Below are positions 34,910 to 42,932 of a DNA stretch of 64,000 nt, one piece after another. The DNA is from an uncultured Saprospiraceae bacterium. GTDB taxonomy: Bacteria; Bacteroidota; Bacteroidia; Chitinophagales; Saprospiraceae. Within the stretch, counting starts at the first letter, position 1. Each line of letters begins with the position of its first letter. The notes under the pieces were generated by a model, which saw nothing but the letters and a program-made list of their open reading frames with translations, was not told the DNA's origin and ran no database searches. A program made the translations under genes and the position numbers. The stretch covers positions 124,001 to 188,000 of the forward strand of contig CALMSO010000056.1 of assembly GCA_937872385.1 (NCBI GenBank). Direction: 5' to 3'.

Positions 34910-36454
34910 TTATCTTCCTGTTAAATCACTGATTTTAAGTACTCCTAAGCGCTGTGCCGCTGCTCGGCGCATCATCAGGGCGTAGGTGTTGTTGAAACCG
35001 AGGGGGGCGAGCCAGGTGATGTTGTATTGTTGTCGGAATGCTTCTGCGGTATAATCGTATAAGGCGGGGCCGTCGGCAATCAGGGTGTTTACAACGGCAT
35101 CGGGTGGGGAAAGGATGACTAAAAAGCCGGTGCCGGTGTATTCTGGGTAGAGGTCTATGCTGCCTTCGCGCAGGGCGTCGAAGCAGATTTTGGTGCCGCC
35201 AAGACCGGTCTTGAGGTCGGTATCGAAGTCGGTGTAGCCGTTGATGAGTTGGGCAAAGAGCTGCGCCAGAATGTATTGCTCGGTGAAAATCTTGGAGCCA
35301 ATCACTAATTTTCTACCCCCTTGCGAGCGGTCGGGCCGCCACAACCCCAAGCTTTCGAGAAAGCTGCGGGCCACGTCTTCGGGTTTCTCTTGACCGAAGT
35401 CCACGCGGTAGTTGAGGGCGGTCATGGTGGAGTCGCTGATTTTGCCGGCGAGCAGGTTGAGGGCTTCGCCGATTTCTGGATGGGCTTGTAGCAACTCCGA
35501 GCGGATAATTGGGGTGCAAAAATAGGGCGGAAAAGCGTTTTTGTCATCTTCGAGCACGGCAAGGTCATACGCCCGAATACGCCCGTCGGTGGAGTAGCCA
35601 CTGATGAGATCTACATTGCCGGCCTGCACGGCACGGTACATCAGCGCGGAGCTGAGCACTACGGTACGCAATTGCAAACCGTAGGTTTTTACTAAAGCGG
35701 GATAGCCGTCGGGGCGTCCAACAAATTCTGGTTCAAATCCAGCGCTCAAACCATTGGACCACCATTGGGGTACAAAATACAACACTGCCAGCACTGGCAG
35801 CAGCATACCGATGCGCCAGGTACGGCGAAGCATACGCCGAAGCGGCATGCGTTGGAGCAGGGCAAGTAACTGGTCAAATACAATCGCCAGCAGCGCCGCG
35901 AGTAGCGCACCCGCCAGTATCATGTTGCTGTTGTTGAGAGCAATGCCACCAAAAATAAACTCGCCAAGACCACCCGCGCCAATGTACGCCGCCAGCGTGG
36001 CCACGCCTACATTAATCACCGTAGCAGTACGCAAACCCGCGAAAATAACGGGTAGCGCCAACGGCAATTCAACTTTGGTCAGTACCTGCCGGGGCGTCAT
36101 GCCCATGCCAGTAGCCGCTTCTTTCACCGAGTCGTCCACGTTGTTGATGCCAGTGTAGGTGTTGCGCAAAATGGGCAACAGGGCATAGATAAACAGGGCA
36201 AAAATAGCGGGCTTGAGTCCAATGCCGAGTATCGGAATGAGAAAACCCAGCAGCGCAAGGCTCGGAATGGTCTGAAAAATGCCGGTAAGCCCCAGCACCG
36301 GGCCCGACCAGCGCGGGTGCCGCGTAATCCAGATGCCTGCGGGTACGGCTATAAGTGCCGCAAGGGCCAGCGAAAGACAGGTCAACCCGATGTGTTCGAG
36401 GGTTTGTTCGAGGAGTTCGCGCTGGTTGTCAAGCAAAAACTGGTGAAAAGGCAT
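34910..36454 (-). CDS. Betaine/choline-type ABC permease fused to a permuted substrate-binding domain
   Basis: The protein has 514 residues. The first 230 are an OpuB/ProW-like permease with the EAA loop KEAATGMGMTPRQVL (111-125) and a last TM near 215-229. Next comes what is normally the second half of an OpuC-type binding domain: GFEPEFVGRPDGYPAL (239-254), GYSTDGRIRAYDL, LEDDKNAFPPYF and LNYRVD. Then comes what is normally the first half: KLVIGSKIFTEQYILAQL (382-399), LKTGLGGTK, LYPEYTGTG, WLAPLGFNNTYAL, ending ISDLTGR. So the binding domain is circularly permuted. No ATPase gene is nearby. Confidence 0.85.
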   Translation of the reverse strand: MPFHQFLLDNQRELLEQTLEHIGLTCLSLALAALIAVPAGIWITRHPRWSGPVLGLTGIFQTIPSLALLGFLIPILGIGLKPAIFALFIYALLPILRNTYTGINNVDDSVKEAATGMGMTPRQVLTKVELPLALPVIFAGLRTATVINVGVATLAAYIGAGGLGEFIFGGIALNNSNMILAGALLAALLAIVFDQLLALLQRMPLRRMLRRTWRIGMLLPVLAVLYFVPQWWSNGLSAGFEPEFVGRPDGYPALVKTYGLQLRTVVLSSALMYRAVQAGNVDLISGYSTDGRIRAYDLAVLEDDKNAFPPYFCTPIIRSELLQAHPEIGEALNLLAGKISDSTMTALNYRVDFGQEKPEDVARSFLESLGLWRPDRSQGGRKLVIGSKIFTEQYILAQLFAQLINGYTDFDTDLKTGLGGTKICFDALREGSIDLYPEYTGTGFLVILSPPDAVVNTLIADGPALYDYTAEAFRQQYNITWLAPLGFNNTYALMMRRAAAQRLGVLKISDLTGR

Positions 36455-36611
36455 GTGTTGGTTTTTTCCGACCCAAACTTAAAGAGAATTTAACGTAGTC
36501 TTAATTTTCAATTCATGTTGCTGGAGCATCTTTGAGCTATCAAAATGTTGATTTCTTGCTGTCATCTTCTCTTACGATGCAAATCTTTCCTGCAATCTAA
36601 AGTCGCTTTCC

Positions 36612-36654
36612 TGCCAGTCTGATGTTATCTCCGATATCAGGCTGGCATTTTTTT
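36612..36654. terminator. Hairpin after aroA
   Basis: A 12-bp stem (36612-36623 with 36636-36647, one G-T pair) with T residues on the + strand (36648-36654). It sits just past the aroA stop. On the minus strand, where aroA is read, no T-tract follows, so its direction is unclear. Confidence 0.55.
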
Positions 36655-37906
36655 AAATAGGCTGTACCGCAAAACCGAGCTGCTCGAGGTCCTCCCAAAA
36701 ATCAGGGTAGGATTTAACGACTACTTCCGGTTCTTCTATACGAATATCTCCCAACATCGCTAAGGGCGCAAAGGCCATTGCCATACGGTGGTCTTCGTAA
36801 GTAGCAAAGGTCGGTGCGTTTTTTACAACAGCCTGTCCTTCAATGGCGTAGAAGGCTTTGCCCGATTTTTGCGCAAAGCGCGGTGGCAGCGCAGCCAGCG
36901 ACACACCAACTTTGGCTAATTCGTTTTTCAATGCGGCAATCCGGTCGGTTTCCTTAATGAGTAGCGTTTGTAAACCGGTAAAGACGCCATACACGCCCAG
37001 ACCTGCACATACTATGGCGAGGGTTTGCGCCAGATCGGGGCATTCTAAGAAATCGTATTCGAAAGCAGGCGGCAGCGGCGCTTCTTTTTTGTACAAACGG
37101 ATGCCGTGCTCGTTGTACTCGGTTTGTATGCCAAAGGCGGTCATCATGGTGGCTAACACGGCGTCGCCCTGCGCGCTCTCCCGAAACAAGCCATTAAGCT
37201 GTACATCAGGCGCTTCGGCTAATGCTGCCATGGCATAATAATACGATGCGGCCGACCAGTCGGCTTCCACAATGAATTCTCGGGGCGTGTAGTCTTGGGG
37301 TGCTATTTTGATGGTTTGCTCGTTCCATTGGCTTTGCACGCCGAAGTGCCGCATGAGCGCGAGGGTCATTTCGATGTAAGGGCGGGATACGATATTGCCT
37401 TCGAGTTGTAACTCTAACCCCTGTGGTAGCGTGGGTGCGAGCATGAGCAGCGCAGAGATGTATTGGCTGCTAGTATTGGCGGCAATGCTGAGGCGGCGGG
37501 TGCGGCCCATGTCTTTGGGGGTATTGATTTGCAAAGGAGGGTAGCCCTCCGCTTCGAGGTATTCGATGTCGGCACCAAGCTGGCGCAGCGCATCTACCAG
37601 CACGCCAATGGGTCGTTTTTTCATGCGCTCGGTACCTGTCAGTATCTGGGTGTCAGGTTGCATGGCGAGGTAGGCGGTCATAAACCGAAAGGTGGTACCG
37701 GCTGCTCCGGCGTCGCGTACGATTTTGTCGCTGGCGAGCAATTGCTGTAGCAATTCGGTATCTTTGGCATTCGCCAAGCGATGGATGGGGAAATTTTCGG
37801 CACAAAGGGCCCGGATGATGAGGGCGCGATTACTGATGCTTTTTGAGCCGGCAAGCGTGATTTCGCCATGTAGGCGGCGGTTGGACTTTTGTATTTGATA
37901 CGTCAT
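36653..37906 (-). CDS. aroA: 3-phosphoshikimate 1-carboxyvinyltransferase (EPSP synthase)
   Basis: The product has 417 residues from ATG 37906. It has the LAGSKSISNRALI motif, GTTFRFMTA (family GTxxRF), KRPIGVLVDALRQLGA, SSQYISALLM, ADWSAASYYY, and the ending TYEDHRMAMAFAPLAM. It makes EPSP from shikimate 3-phosphate and PEP in aromatic amino acid synthesis. An upstream ATG at 37927 lies only about six bases past the -7 element, so 37906 is the better start. Confidence 0.95.
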   Translation of the reverse strand: MTYQIQKSNRRLHGEITLAGSKSISNRALIIRALCAENFPIHRLANAKDTELLQQLLASDKIVRDAGAAGTTFRFMTAYLAMQPDTQILTGTERMKKRPIGVLVDALRQLGADIEYLEAEGYPPLQINTPKDMGRTRRLSIAANTSSQYISALLMLAPTLPQGLELQLEGNIVSRPYIEMTLALMRHFGVQSQWNEQTIKIAPQDYTPREFIVEADWSAASYYYAMAALAEAPDVQLNGLFRESAQGDAVLATMMTAFGIQTEYNEHGIRLYKKEAPLPPAFEYDFLECPDLAQTLAIVCAGLGVYGVFTGLQTLLIKETDRIAALKNELAKVGVSLAALPPRFAQKSGKAFYAIEGQAVVKNAPTFATYEDHRMAMAFAPLAMLGDIRIEEPEVVVKSYPDFWEDLEQLGFAVQPI

Positions 37907-37932
37907 TTGCAAAGTACTATCAGTCATTTTTG

Positions 37933-37962
37933 CAAAGGTAAGCCATTGCTACCGATATGCAA
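37933..37962 (-). promoter_or_regulatory. aroA promoter
   Basis: On the minus strand, TTG (37962-37960), a 19-bp spacer and TACCTTTG (37940-37933) exactly match the Bacteroidota TTG-N19-TAnnTTTG pattern. The transcription start would be about 37925-37930. That makes ATG 37927 leaderless and favours ATG 37906. Confidence 0.7.
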
Positions 37963-38016
37963 GAGCTGGGGGGGATTTTGCCTGATGACTTTGCGCTATG
38001 CGGGTGCTTGGTGATA

Positions 38017-38235
38017 TCAATCCACCAGATCGCTGTAATCCTCCGCCAGTTCTCTGGTCGTTTTTTCGCGGCGGCGGCGCCAGTTTTGCAAGTACTCGTC
38101 GTAGGTATCCGGCGTGGTGGCCGGGCTGTCGGCAGTAGGGCCAAAGGTGCGCACTACGTCGAGGCTTTGCCAGGCTTGCAATAGCTGCAGGAATTCCTGT
38201 TCTTTGACGGGGTTAATTTCTACGATGTATTTCAT
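38017..38235 (-). CDS. Small 72-residue protein, antitoxin-like size
   Basis: It starts MKYIVEINPVKEQEFLQLLQ and ends in a basic/acidic helix with NWRRRREKTTRELAEDYSDL. The short strand-helix start is like many small cytoplasmic regulators or antitoxins. No toxin partner is beside it. The family is not recognised. Confidence 0.5.
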   Translation of the reverse strand: MKYIVEINPVKEQEFLQLLQAWQSLDVVRTFGPTADSPATTPDTYDEYLQNWRRRREKTTRELAEDYSDLVD

Positions 38236-38306
38236 GCTTTATGAATCAGTTAATCAATGTTTTTAATAATAGGCAGCCGAGCGGTCTTGTATCAAAGGGC
38301 AATGGA

Positions 38307-38708
38307 CTACCAGCTAAACTCCACGTGTTGCACCACATCGGGGTGCAGGCTTTTGGCTACGGGGCAAGTCAATGCGGTATTCTCAAGCACTGCTTTGTCC
38401 TTATCGCTATAATTATTGTCCGGCATCGCCAGCTTGACGTGCACTTCCGCAATACGGCGCGGGTCGGAGGCCATCACCTTGAGTACCTCGGCGGTGGCAC
38501 CATCCATATTGATACCCAATTGGTTAGCCTTGATGCCCATTGTCGTAAGCATACAACTGGCTAAGGCCGTTGCCACTAAATCGGTCGGCGAGAAAGCTGC
38601 GCCCTTGCCGTGATTATCGGTGGGGGCATCGGTAATCACTACTTCGCCCGATTTCAGGTGCGTCATTCGGGTGCGCAAGCCCCCTTCGTATGTCAATGCA
38701 GCGGTCAT
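38307..38708 (-). CDS. OsmC-family peroxide reductase-like protein
   Basis: The product has 133 residues from ATG 38708. The two redox cysteines are in LASCMLTTMG (Cys52) and TCPVAKSL (Cys115), with FSPTDLVATALA before the first. It reduces organic peroxides, or has a relative's thiol role, in the cytoplasm. Confidence 0.88.
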   Translation of the reverse strand: MTAALTYEGGLRTRMTHLKSGEVVITDAPTDNHGKGAAFSPTDLVATALASCMLTTMGIKANQLGINMDGATAEVLKVMASDPRRIAEVHVKLAMPDNNYSDKDKAVLENTALTCPVAKSLHPDVVQHVEFSW

Positions 38709-38759
38709 GTTTGTTAGTTGGTTTTTTAACGTTTTGATAATCAATTTGTTGTAAAAAAG

Positions 38760-39776
38760 CTACTCTTCTTCATCTGCTGGGGCTGGCCCGAGCTCCTCAA
38801 TTTCCTGGTTGCGCTGTCGGCGCATTTCTTCATCCGATTTTTCGTATGCCTTGATAATTTCTTTGACCAAACGGTGGCGCACCACGTCCTCCGCGTCGAG
38901 ATAAACCGCTTCAATGCCATCCAAATGCCCCAGCAACTGTACGGAGCGGCGCAAGCCCGATTTCTGATAGCCCGGCAGGTCAATCTGCGACAAATCACCA
39001 GTGATAATGCACTTGGCTGAGGGTCCAAGGCGCGTCAGAAACATTTTAATCTGCATGGTGGTGCAGTTTTGGGCTTCGTCAAGGATGATGAACGCATTGT
39101 CGAGCGTCCGGCCCCGCATGAAGGCTAAGGGTGCAATTTCGATCACATTGGTGGTCATAAACTGCTGTAGCTTCTCGTGCGGAATCATGTCATCGAGTGC
39201 ATCGTACAGCGGCCGCAGGTAGGGGTCAATTTTTTCTTTCAAATCGCCGGGCAAGAAGCCGAGATTTTCGCCAGCCTCCACCGCCGGGCGCGTGAGAATG
39301 ATTTTTTTGACCCATTTGTTCTTCAAAGCGCGCACCGCGAGGGCTACGGCCGTGTAGGTTTTGCCTGTGCCAGCCGGACCGATAGCGAAAACAATATCGT
39401 TGCCTTCCGAGGCCTCGATGAGCTTTTTCTGGTTGCGCGTTTTGGCGCGAATCTGCTTGCCATCCGGCCCGAATACCAATGTTTTGTTGCTATCGCCATT
39501 GCCAATATGGGTATCGAAAGGATTGCTGCCTTTCAGCAAATCCTCGACCATTTGCACGGGCAATTTTTGATGCTCTCTGAGCAGACGCACCATCATTTCA
39601 AACTTGGACTTGGCGTTTTGCGTAGATTTTTTCTCTCCGGCCAGCTTCAGGCTGCTACCCCTCGAAGTAATGGTAAGCTCTGGAAAGGCTTTGCGCAACA
39701 GGTTGAGTTTCACGTTGTTTTCACCGTACAACTCAACGGGATCAATCCCCTCGACGGTCAGAATAATTTCACTCAA
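38760..39776 (-). CDS. PhoH-family ATPase
   Basis: The product has 338 residues. Walker A is [11 protein letters not shown] (133-143), Walker B-like is FIILDEAQN (229-237), and [11 protein letters not shown] is also present. PhoH proteins are ATPases linked to phosphate starvation or RNA metabolism; this one has the long N-terminal PhoH/YbeZ-type region. The start is TTG 39776, supported by GGAGG four nucleotides upstream (complement of 39781-39785), an unusually good ribosome site for this genome. Confidence 0.9.
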   Translation of the reverse strand: MSEIILTVEGIDPVELYGENNVKLNLLRKAFPELTITSRGSSLKLAGEKKSTQNAKSKFEMMVRLLREHQKLPVQMVEDLLKGSNPFDTHIGNGDSNKTLVFGPDGKQIRAKTRNQKKLIEASEGNDIVFAIGPAGTGKTYTAVALAVRALKNKWVKKIILTRPAVEAGENLGFLPGDLKEKIDPYLRPLYDALDDMIPHEKLQQFMTTNVIEIAPLAFMRGRTLDNAFIILDEAQNCTTMQIKMFLTRLGPSAKCIITGDLSQIDLPGYQKSGLRRSVQLLGHLDGIEAVYLDAEDVVRHRLVKEIIKAYEKSDEEMRRQRNQEIEELGPAPADEEE

Positions 39777-39879
39777 TATACCTCCGGTTTGTTTTTAAGA
39801 TACGCGGCTTTTGGCAGCGGCTGTGGTGTGTTAGCATCCGAATAAGATAGGATACCCACGATGACTACCCAAAGTCCTG

Positions 39880-39897
39880 TATCTTTGATTACTTTTG
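39880..39897 (+). promoter_or_regulatory. Possible promoter -7 elements for the SAM hydrolase gene
   Basis: TATCTTTG (39880-39887) and TACTTTTG (39890-39897) both fit TAnnTTTG, 35-45 bp before ATG 39932. No clear -33 TTG is at the right distance. Confidence 0.35.
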
Positions 39898-39931
39898 CAC
39901 TCAAAGTTACTAAAAATATCCAATTGCACAG

Positions 39932-40702
39932 ATGACAATTGTCACATTAATATCCGATTTTGGCTCCCACGATTATTATGCAGCTGCGCTCAAAGGGGCT
40001 ATTTTGCAACGCAACCGCAACTTGCATTTAGTGGATATCACGCATAACATAAAAAATTACGATATAGTTCAGGCCGCTTTTCTTTTTAAAAATGCTTGGC
40101 ATCATTTTCCGGAAGGTACTATTCACTTGCTGAGTATCAACGATTTCAGCCACGAGTCGCGCACTTTTTTAGCCATTCGCCACGCCGGGCATTACTTCGT
40201 CGGCCCCGACAATGGGCTGTTTTGGTTGGTATTTGGCACTATGCCAGATGAAGTATATGAACTGCCGCCGCTGCCGTCGGGCAATTTTCCTTTGACCCAC
40301 CTCTACGCGCAGACCGTCGGGCACCTCAGCAGCCGCCAGAGTATTGCCAAAATTGGTACGCGCCGCCGCGACATGGTGCAGCGCATTGCCCTCCAGCCCG
40401 TCACCACCGCTACCCAGATACGCGGCTCAATTATTTATATTGATAACTACGACAACGCCATCGTCAATATCTCTCGAACCCTTTTCGAGCAAATCGGCGG
40501 TGGCCGCGCCTTTGCGCTTTATTTTAAACGCCACGACCCTATCCAGCGCCTTTGCAACCATTACTACGACGTGCCTGTTGGCGAAATCCTTTGCCGTTTC
40601 AATTCGGCTGACTGCCTCGAAATCGCCGTCAACATGGGGCGCGCCGCCACCTTGCTTGGCTTGAACGTGGAAGATGTGGTGCAAGTAGAATTCGGTGAGT
40701 AG
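39932..40702 (+). CDS. SAM hydroxide adenosyltransferase (DUF62)
   Basis: The product has 256 residues. It starts TIVTLISDFGSHDYYAAALKG and has YFVGPDNGLFW and INDFSHESRTFLAI. It ends in a beta-barrel domain with GEILCRFNSADCLEIAVNMG. The fold is that of SAM-dependent fluorinase/chlorinase relatives; most bacterial members hydrolyse SAM to adenosine and methionine and are not halogenases. No halogen-specific residue set can be shown here. Confidence 0.88.
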   Translation: MTIVTLISDFGSHDYYAAALKGAILQRNRNLHLVDITHNIKNYDIVQAAFLFKNAWHHFPEGTIHLLSINDFSHESRTFLAIRHAGHYFVGPDNGLFWLVFGTMPDEVYELPPLPSGNFPLTHLYAQTVGHLSSRQSIAKIGTRRRDMVQRIALQPVTTATQIRGSIIYIDNYDNAIVNISRTLFEQIGGGRAFALYFKRHDPIQRLCNHYYDVPVGEILCRFNSADCLEIAVNMGRAATLLGLNVEDVVQVEFGE

Positions 40703-40730
40703 TCCCGGTGGCTTCAGCCGCTGGCACAAA

Positions 40731-40764
40731 AAAATCCTTCAGCGGCGCAGCACTAAAGGATTTT
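40731..40764. terminator. Terminator between the SAM hydrolase and tRNA-Cys
   Basis: AAAATCCTT (40731-40739) pairs with AAGGATTTT (40756-40764), a 9-bp stem, with A and T tracts on each side. Confidence 0.7.
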
Positions 40765-40771
40765 GTTTCGG

Positions 40772-40842
40772 AGGTCGGGAGCGGATTCGAACCGCCGTAG
40801 GAGGTTTTGCAGACCTCTACCTAGCCACTCGGTCACCCGACC
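40772..40842 (-). tRNA. tRNA-Cys (anticodon GCA)
   Basis: On the minus strand the acceptor GGTCGGG pairs with CCCGACC. The anticodon arm is GAGGT-CTGCAAA-ACCTC, which gives GCA. The T-arm has GGTTCGAATCC. No CCA is encoded; the discriminator is T. Confidence 0.95.
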
Positions 40843-40937
40843 GTTTTTCGTTTGGAATGGCAAAGGTAAGATGTTTTTCTGAATAATGCCAGTTTCCGTT
40901 TTCGGAAAATTGTGTTTTTTTATCTCGGCGGCTACAA

Positions 40938-41744
40938 TTACCGGGGTTGCTCCATGTGTACATCCAATTGTGGAAATGGTATGCTGATGCCGCGCTGGTC
41001 AAAGGTTTTCTTCACTTGCTCGTGCACATGGAAATTGGCGTCCCAGAAATCTTCGGTTTTCGTCCAAAAACGCACCCCCAGATTGACGGAGCTGTCGCCC
41101 AATTGTTTCACCATGATTTTATAGCCCTTGTCTTGCAAGGTGCCGGGGTAGTTGGTCACTATCTCTTCAAGTAGGGCTTTGGCATGGTCAACATCGTCGT
41201 GGTAGCTAATGCCAAACACTAAGTCCAATTGTTTTTCGTCGTGGTAATTGAGGTTTTCAATCGGGCCATTGAGCACCGCACTGTTGGGCAGTATGATGCG
41301 TCGGTTTTCTAAGTTGGTCAGGATGGTACTAAAAATCTGAATTTCACGCACCACGCCCACATACCCCTGCGCCGAGATGACGTCGCCCACGCGGTAGGGG
41401 CGAAAGAGCAGAATCAGCACGCCCGCCGCGAAATTGCTCAGGCTGCCCTGCAATGCCAAACCAATAGCAAAACCCGCCGCCGCCAGCACCGCCACAAAGG
41501 AAGTGGTTTCGATGCCCATAATACCCGCCGCACTAAATACCACCAACACTTTCAAACCCGTTTTAATCAAAGTGCGCAGAAAAGTGTGCAATTCCGGTGT
41601 GACGTTGTATTTTTCCATGCTTTTGGCTGCCAATTGTGCGATGCGACCCGCTATCCAGAAGCCGGCAATAAGTACCACAAGTGCACCTAAGACTCTGGGA
41701 GCGTATTCAATAGACATGGCGATAAATTGTTCTAAGTAGTTCAT
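40938..41744 (-). CDS. MscS-family mechanosensitive channel (second)
   Basis: The product has 268 residues from ATG 41744. Three TM helices, the pore helix SFVAVLAAAGFAIGLALQGSLSNFAAG, and the domain VISAQGYVGVVREIQIF are present. It ends in RGISIPFPQLDVHM. It is closely similar to the first MscS at 12741-13565. The tRNA-Cys lies downstream. Confidence 0.92.
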   Translation of the reverse strand: MNYLEQFIAMSIEYAPRVLGALVVLIAGFWIAGRIAQLAAKSMEKYNVTPELHTFLRTLIKTGLKVLVVFSAAGIMGIETTSFVAVLAAAGFAIGLALQGSLSNFAAGVLILLFRPYRVGDVISAQGYVGVVREIQIFSTILTNLENRRIILPNSAVLNGPIENLNYHDEKQLDLVFGISYHDDVDHAKALLEEIVTNYPGTLQDKGYKIMVKQLGDSSVNLGVRFWTKTEDFWDANFHVHEQVKKTFDQRGISIPFPQLDVHMEQPR

Positions 41745-41835
41745 GTAGTTTTGTATATTCAGGTTAGAAAAATCGTTGATGTCAGTATAAAATGCTGTTT
41801 TTAGCACAAAGTACTCTATAAAAACAAGTAATATT

Positions 41836-42318
41836 TTGGCAAAAAGTTCAAAATACCTGAGCCAAGAAGCGGCTTTGAGCCGAATGCAACGCTACTGTGC
41901 CTACCAAGAGCGCTCGCATCAGGAGGTGCGTGGTAAGCTGCTCGATCTGGGGATGTATGGCGATGTGCTGGAGGAAATCATGGCGCAATTGGTTAGTGAT
42001 AATTTTCTAAACGAGGAGCGCTACGCTAGGGCCTATGCGCGCGGTAAGTTTCGGATGAAACAGTGGGGGCGGCGGCGGATTGTGCAGGAGTTGAAGTTTC
42101 GGCAGGTTTCGGAGTATTGCATTCGCAAGGCGCTGGAAGAAATACCTCAAGTAGATTATCAGAAAACCCTATACGAAGTCGTTCGGAAAAGGCGCGAGAG
42201 CCTTTCGCCATCGGACAATGATTTTACCTTGCGGCAAAAAACGGCGCAGTATGTGATTGGTCGGGGCTTCGAGCCAGAGTTGGTTTGGCAGGCAGTGGAG
42301 GCGGTTTGGGCAGAATGA
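41836..42318 (+). CDS. recX: Regulatory protein RecX
   Basis: The product has 160 residues of tandem three-helix repeats, with RSHQEVRGKLLDLG, NFLNEERYARAYARGKFRMKQWGRRRI (in parts) and VIGRGFEPELV. The start is most likely TTG 41836: no in-frame ATG lies between the upstream TAA (41788-41790) and it, and starting at ATG 41884 would lose conserved N-terminal residues. RecX inhibits RecA filaments. Confidence 0.85.
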   Translation: MAKSSKYLSQEAALSRMQRYCAYQERSHQEVRGKLLDLGMYGDVLEEIMAQLVSDNFLNEERYARAYARGKFRMKQWGRRRIVQELKFRQVSEYCIRKALEEIPQVDYQKTLYEVVRKRRESLSPSDNDFTLRQKTAQYVIGRGFEPELVWQAVEAVWAE

Positions 42319-42376
42319 GTTGGGTGGTGGGTGATAGGACATGGGTGATGAGAAATTGATAAAAACGATATATCTT

Positions 42377-42850
42377 ATGCTACAAAAACGACACGCTTTT
42401 TGGTTTACTTGTTGCTTCGCCCTGTGTTTGGCTTACGAAGGTGCTGCGCAGCCTCCGGCCGGGAGTTGGGGCATCGGCATTCAGTTTGGTTCGCCAAGTG
42501 GTTTGGCGGTCAAGCGCTACAATCCTGGCGCTATGTCTTTCGACGCTTTGTTGGCCTGGGATCTCGACGATTTCTTTTTCCTCAATATCCACGGGCTTTG
42601 GGAGCAACCTGCCGGCTCGCTCAGTCCGCTGCGGGTGTATTATGGCCCGGGTGCGTTTATCGGCTTTGTAGAACGGCGGCGGCCCTTCCGCGACGATACG
42701 GACCTGCGCCTCGGCATTAGTGGCACTTTGGGCTTGAATTATTACCTTGATCGCTTTGAAATCTATTTGCAACTCACGCCCCGGCTGCAATTAATCGAGC
42801 GCACAGACGGCAGCGTGGGCGGCGGTCTTGGCTTCCGTTTTTATTTGTAA
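42377..42850 (+). CDS. Small outer-membrane beta-barrel protein
   Basis: The product has 157 residues from ATG 42377, with a signal sequence (about 1-24) and a run of short beta-strands. It ends GLGFRFYL, the aromatic-rich end of a small barrel. Function unknown. It converges on the RND gene with a shared terminator. Confidence 0.6.
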   Translation: MLQKRHAFWFTCCFALCLAYEGAAQPPAGSWGIGIQFGSPSGLAVKRYNPGAMSFDALLAWDLDDFFFLNIHGLWEQPAGSLSPLRVYYGPGAFIGFVERRRPFRDDTDLRLGISGTLGLNYYLDRFEIYLQLTPRLQLIERTDGSVGGGLGFRFYL

Positions 42851-42859
42851 AAAAAGAGA

Positions 42860-42892
42860 CCCGAAGCAGCTTTCTGGACTGTTTCGGGCCTG
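42860..42892. terminator. Bidirectional terminator between small OMP and RND genes
   Basis: A 10-bp stem CCCGAAGCAG (42860-42869) pairs with CTGTTTCGGG (42879-42888, one G-T pair) with a loop of nine. A-rich and T-rich flanks support use by both convergent genes. Confidence 0.8.
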
Positions 42893-42932
42893 TTTCGTTT
42901 ATTGCAAGTTTACAATCTTTCCAAGCGATTGC

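Noticed and set aside
34910..36454. Truncated or frameshifted binding protein
   Set aside because: All sections of the binding domain are present; they are in permuted order, not missing.
39177..39845. Plus-strand ORF of 222 codons
   Set aside because: It is the antisense frame of the PhoH gene, whose Walker motifs are clear.
39932..40702. SAM-dependent fluorinase or chlorinase
   Set aside because: The fold fits, but most bacterial DUF62 proteins hydrolyse SAM and no halogenase-specific feature is visible.
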